A stretch of DNA of 64,000 nucleotides. It comes from Acidimicrobiales bacterium. GTDB lineage: Bacteria > Actinomycetota > Acidimicrobiia > Acidimicrobiales > Acidimicrobilacustridaceae. The first letter of the stretch is position 1; each line of letters opens with the position of its first letter. The position numbers were made by a program, and so were the translations under genes. The notes under the pieces were generated by a model, which searched no databases, was not told the origin of the DNA, and worked only from the letters and a program-made list of their open reading frames with translations. The stretch covers positions 184,641-248,640 of the forward strand of contig JAGYKS010000029.1 in assembly GCA_018401565.1 (NCBI GenBank). The letters are read 5' to 3'. Shown one piece after another: positions 63,986 through 64,000 of the stretch.

Positions 63986-64000
63986 ACCTCTACCTCTGGA

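Overview
The window is high-GC DNA from an actinobacterium, most likely of the class Acidimicrobiia (inference from gene content and synteny). Evidence: a mycothiol-type cysteine ligase (mshC) beside an F420-dependent NADP reductase (npdG), and the actinobacterial gene order tig-clpP-clpX-folC-ndk-mreBCD-mrdA-rodA-radical SAM-DUF2344-rne-rplU-rpmA-obg-proB. No rRNA is present to place it further.

Layout. 1-4.1 kb: end of a fasciclin-domain protein, a VWA/MoxR pair and proA. 4.2-7.5 kb: a plus-strand island with a small membrane protein, murJ (lipid II flippase) and pspA. 7.5-30 kb: a long minus-strand housekeeping block running from trigger factor/ClpP/ClpX through folate, nucleotide, cell-shape (MreBCD/PBP2/RodA), RNase E/G and ribosomal genes to obg and proB. 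A four-gene Flp-pilin/TadE-like cassette is inserted between rpmA and obg. 29.7-32.7 kb: five tRNA genes (Pro, Gly, Arg, His, Lys), an IS481-like element directly behind tRNA-Gly, and a zinc alcohol dehydrogenase. 32.8-45.4 kb: an RNA m5U methyltransferase, rpe, a membrane protein/HIT/thrS/plsC group, mshC/npdG, a phosphotransferase/DUF6285 pair, an M23 peptidase and two tandem CNNM/CBS proteins. 45.4-51.2 kb: a fused heterodimer-type ABC exporter, a TauE-like permease, a SRPBCC protein and msrA. 51.1-55.6 kb: a TPP-riboswitch-controlled thiamine operon on the minus strand (thiN-thiB-thiP-thiQ). 55.7-58.1 kb: two convergent acyl-CoA dehydrogenases. 58.2-62.9 kb: two tandem acyltransferase-3/SGNH membrane proteins, the first with an extra C-terminal domain. 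62.9-64 kb: a second IS element.

A striking property of the sequence is about three dozen apparent single-base frameshifts, many in homopolymer runs. They hit essential genes (clpX, thrS, mrdA, rne, obg, murJ) as well as accessory ones. I read nearly all of them as sequence or assembly errors rather than pseudogenes. Coordinates below are for frame-corrected genes, and the location of each shift is given.

The genes form recognisable functional groups: envelope growth and shape (murJ, mreBCD, mrdA, rodA, M23 peptidase, two envelope acyltransferases), proteostasis (tig, clpP, clpX), translation (tRNAs, thrS, rplU, rpmA, obg, rne), redox cofactors (mshC, npdG, msrA) and thiamine salvage. I found no CRISPR array, prophage or clear defence system. 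The least ordinary items are the three-domain acyltransferase, the pilin cassette without assembly ATPase, the asymmetric fused ABC exporter and the duplicated tRNA-Gly end beside the IS.
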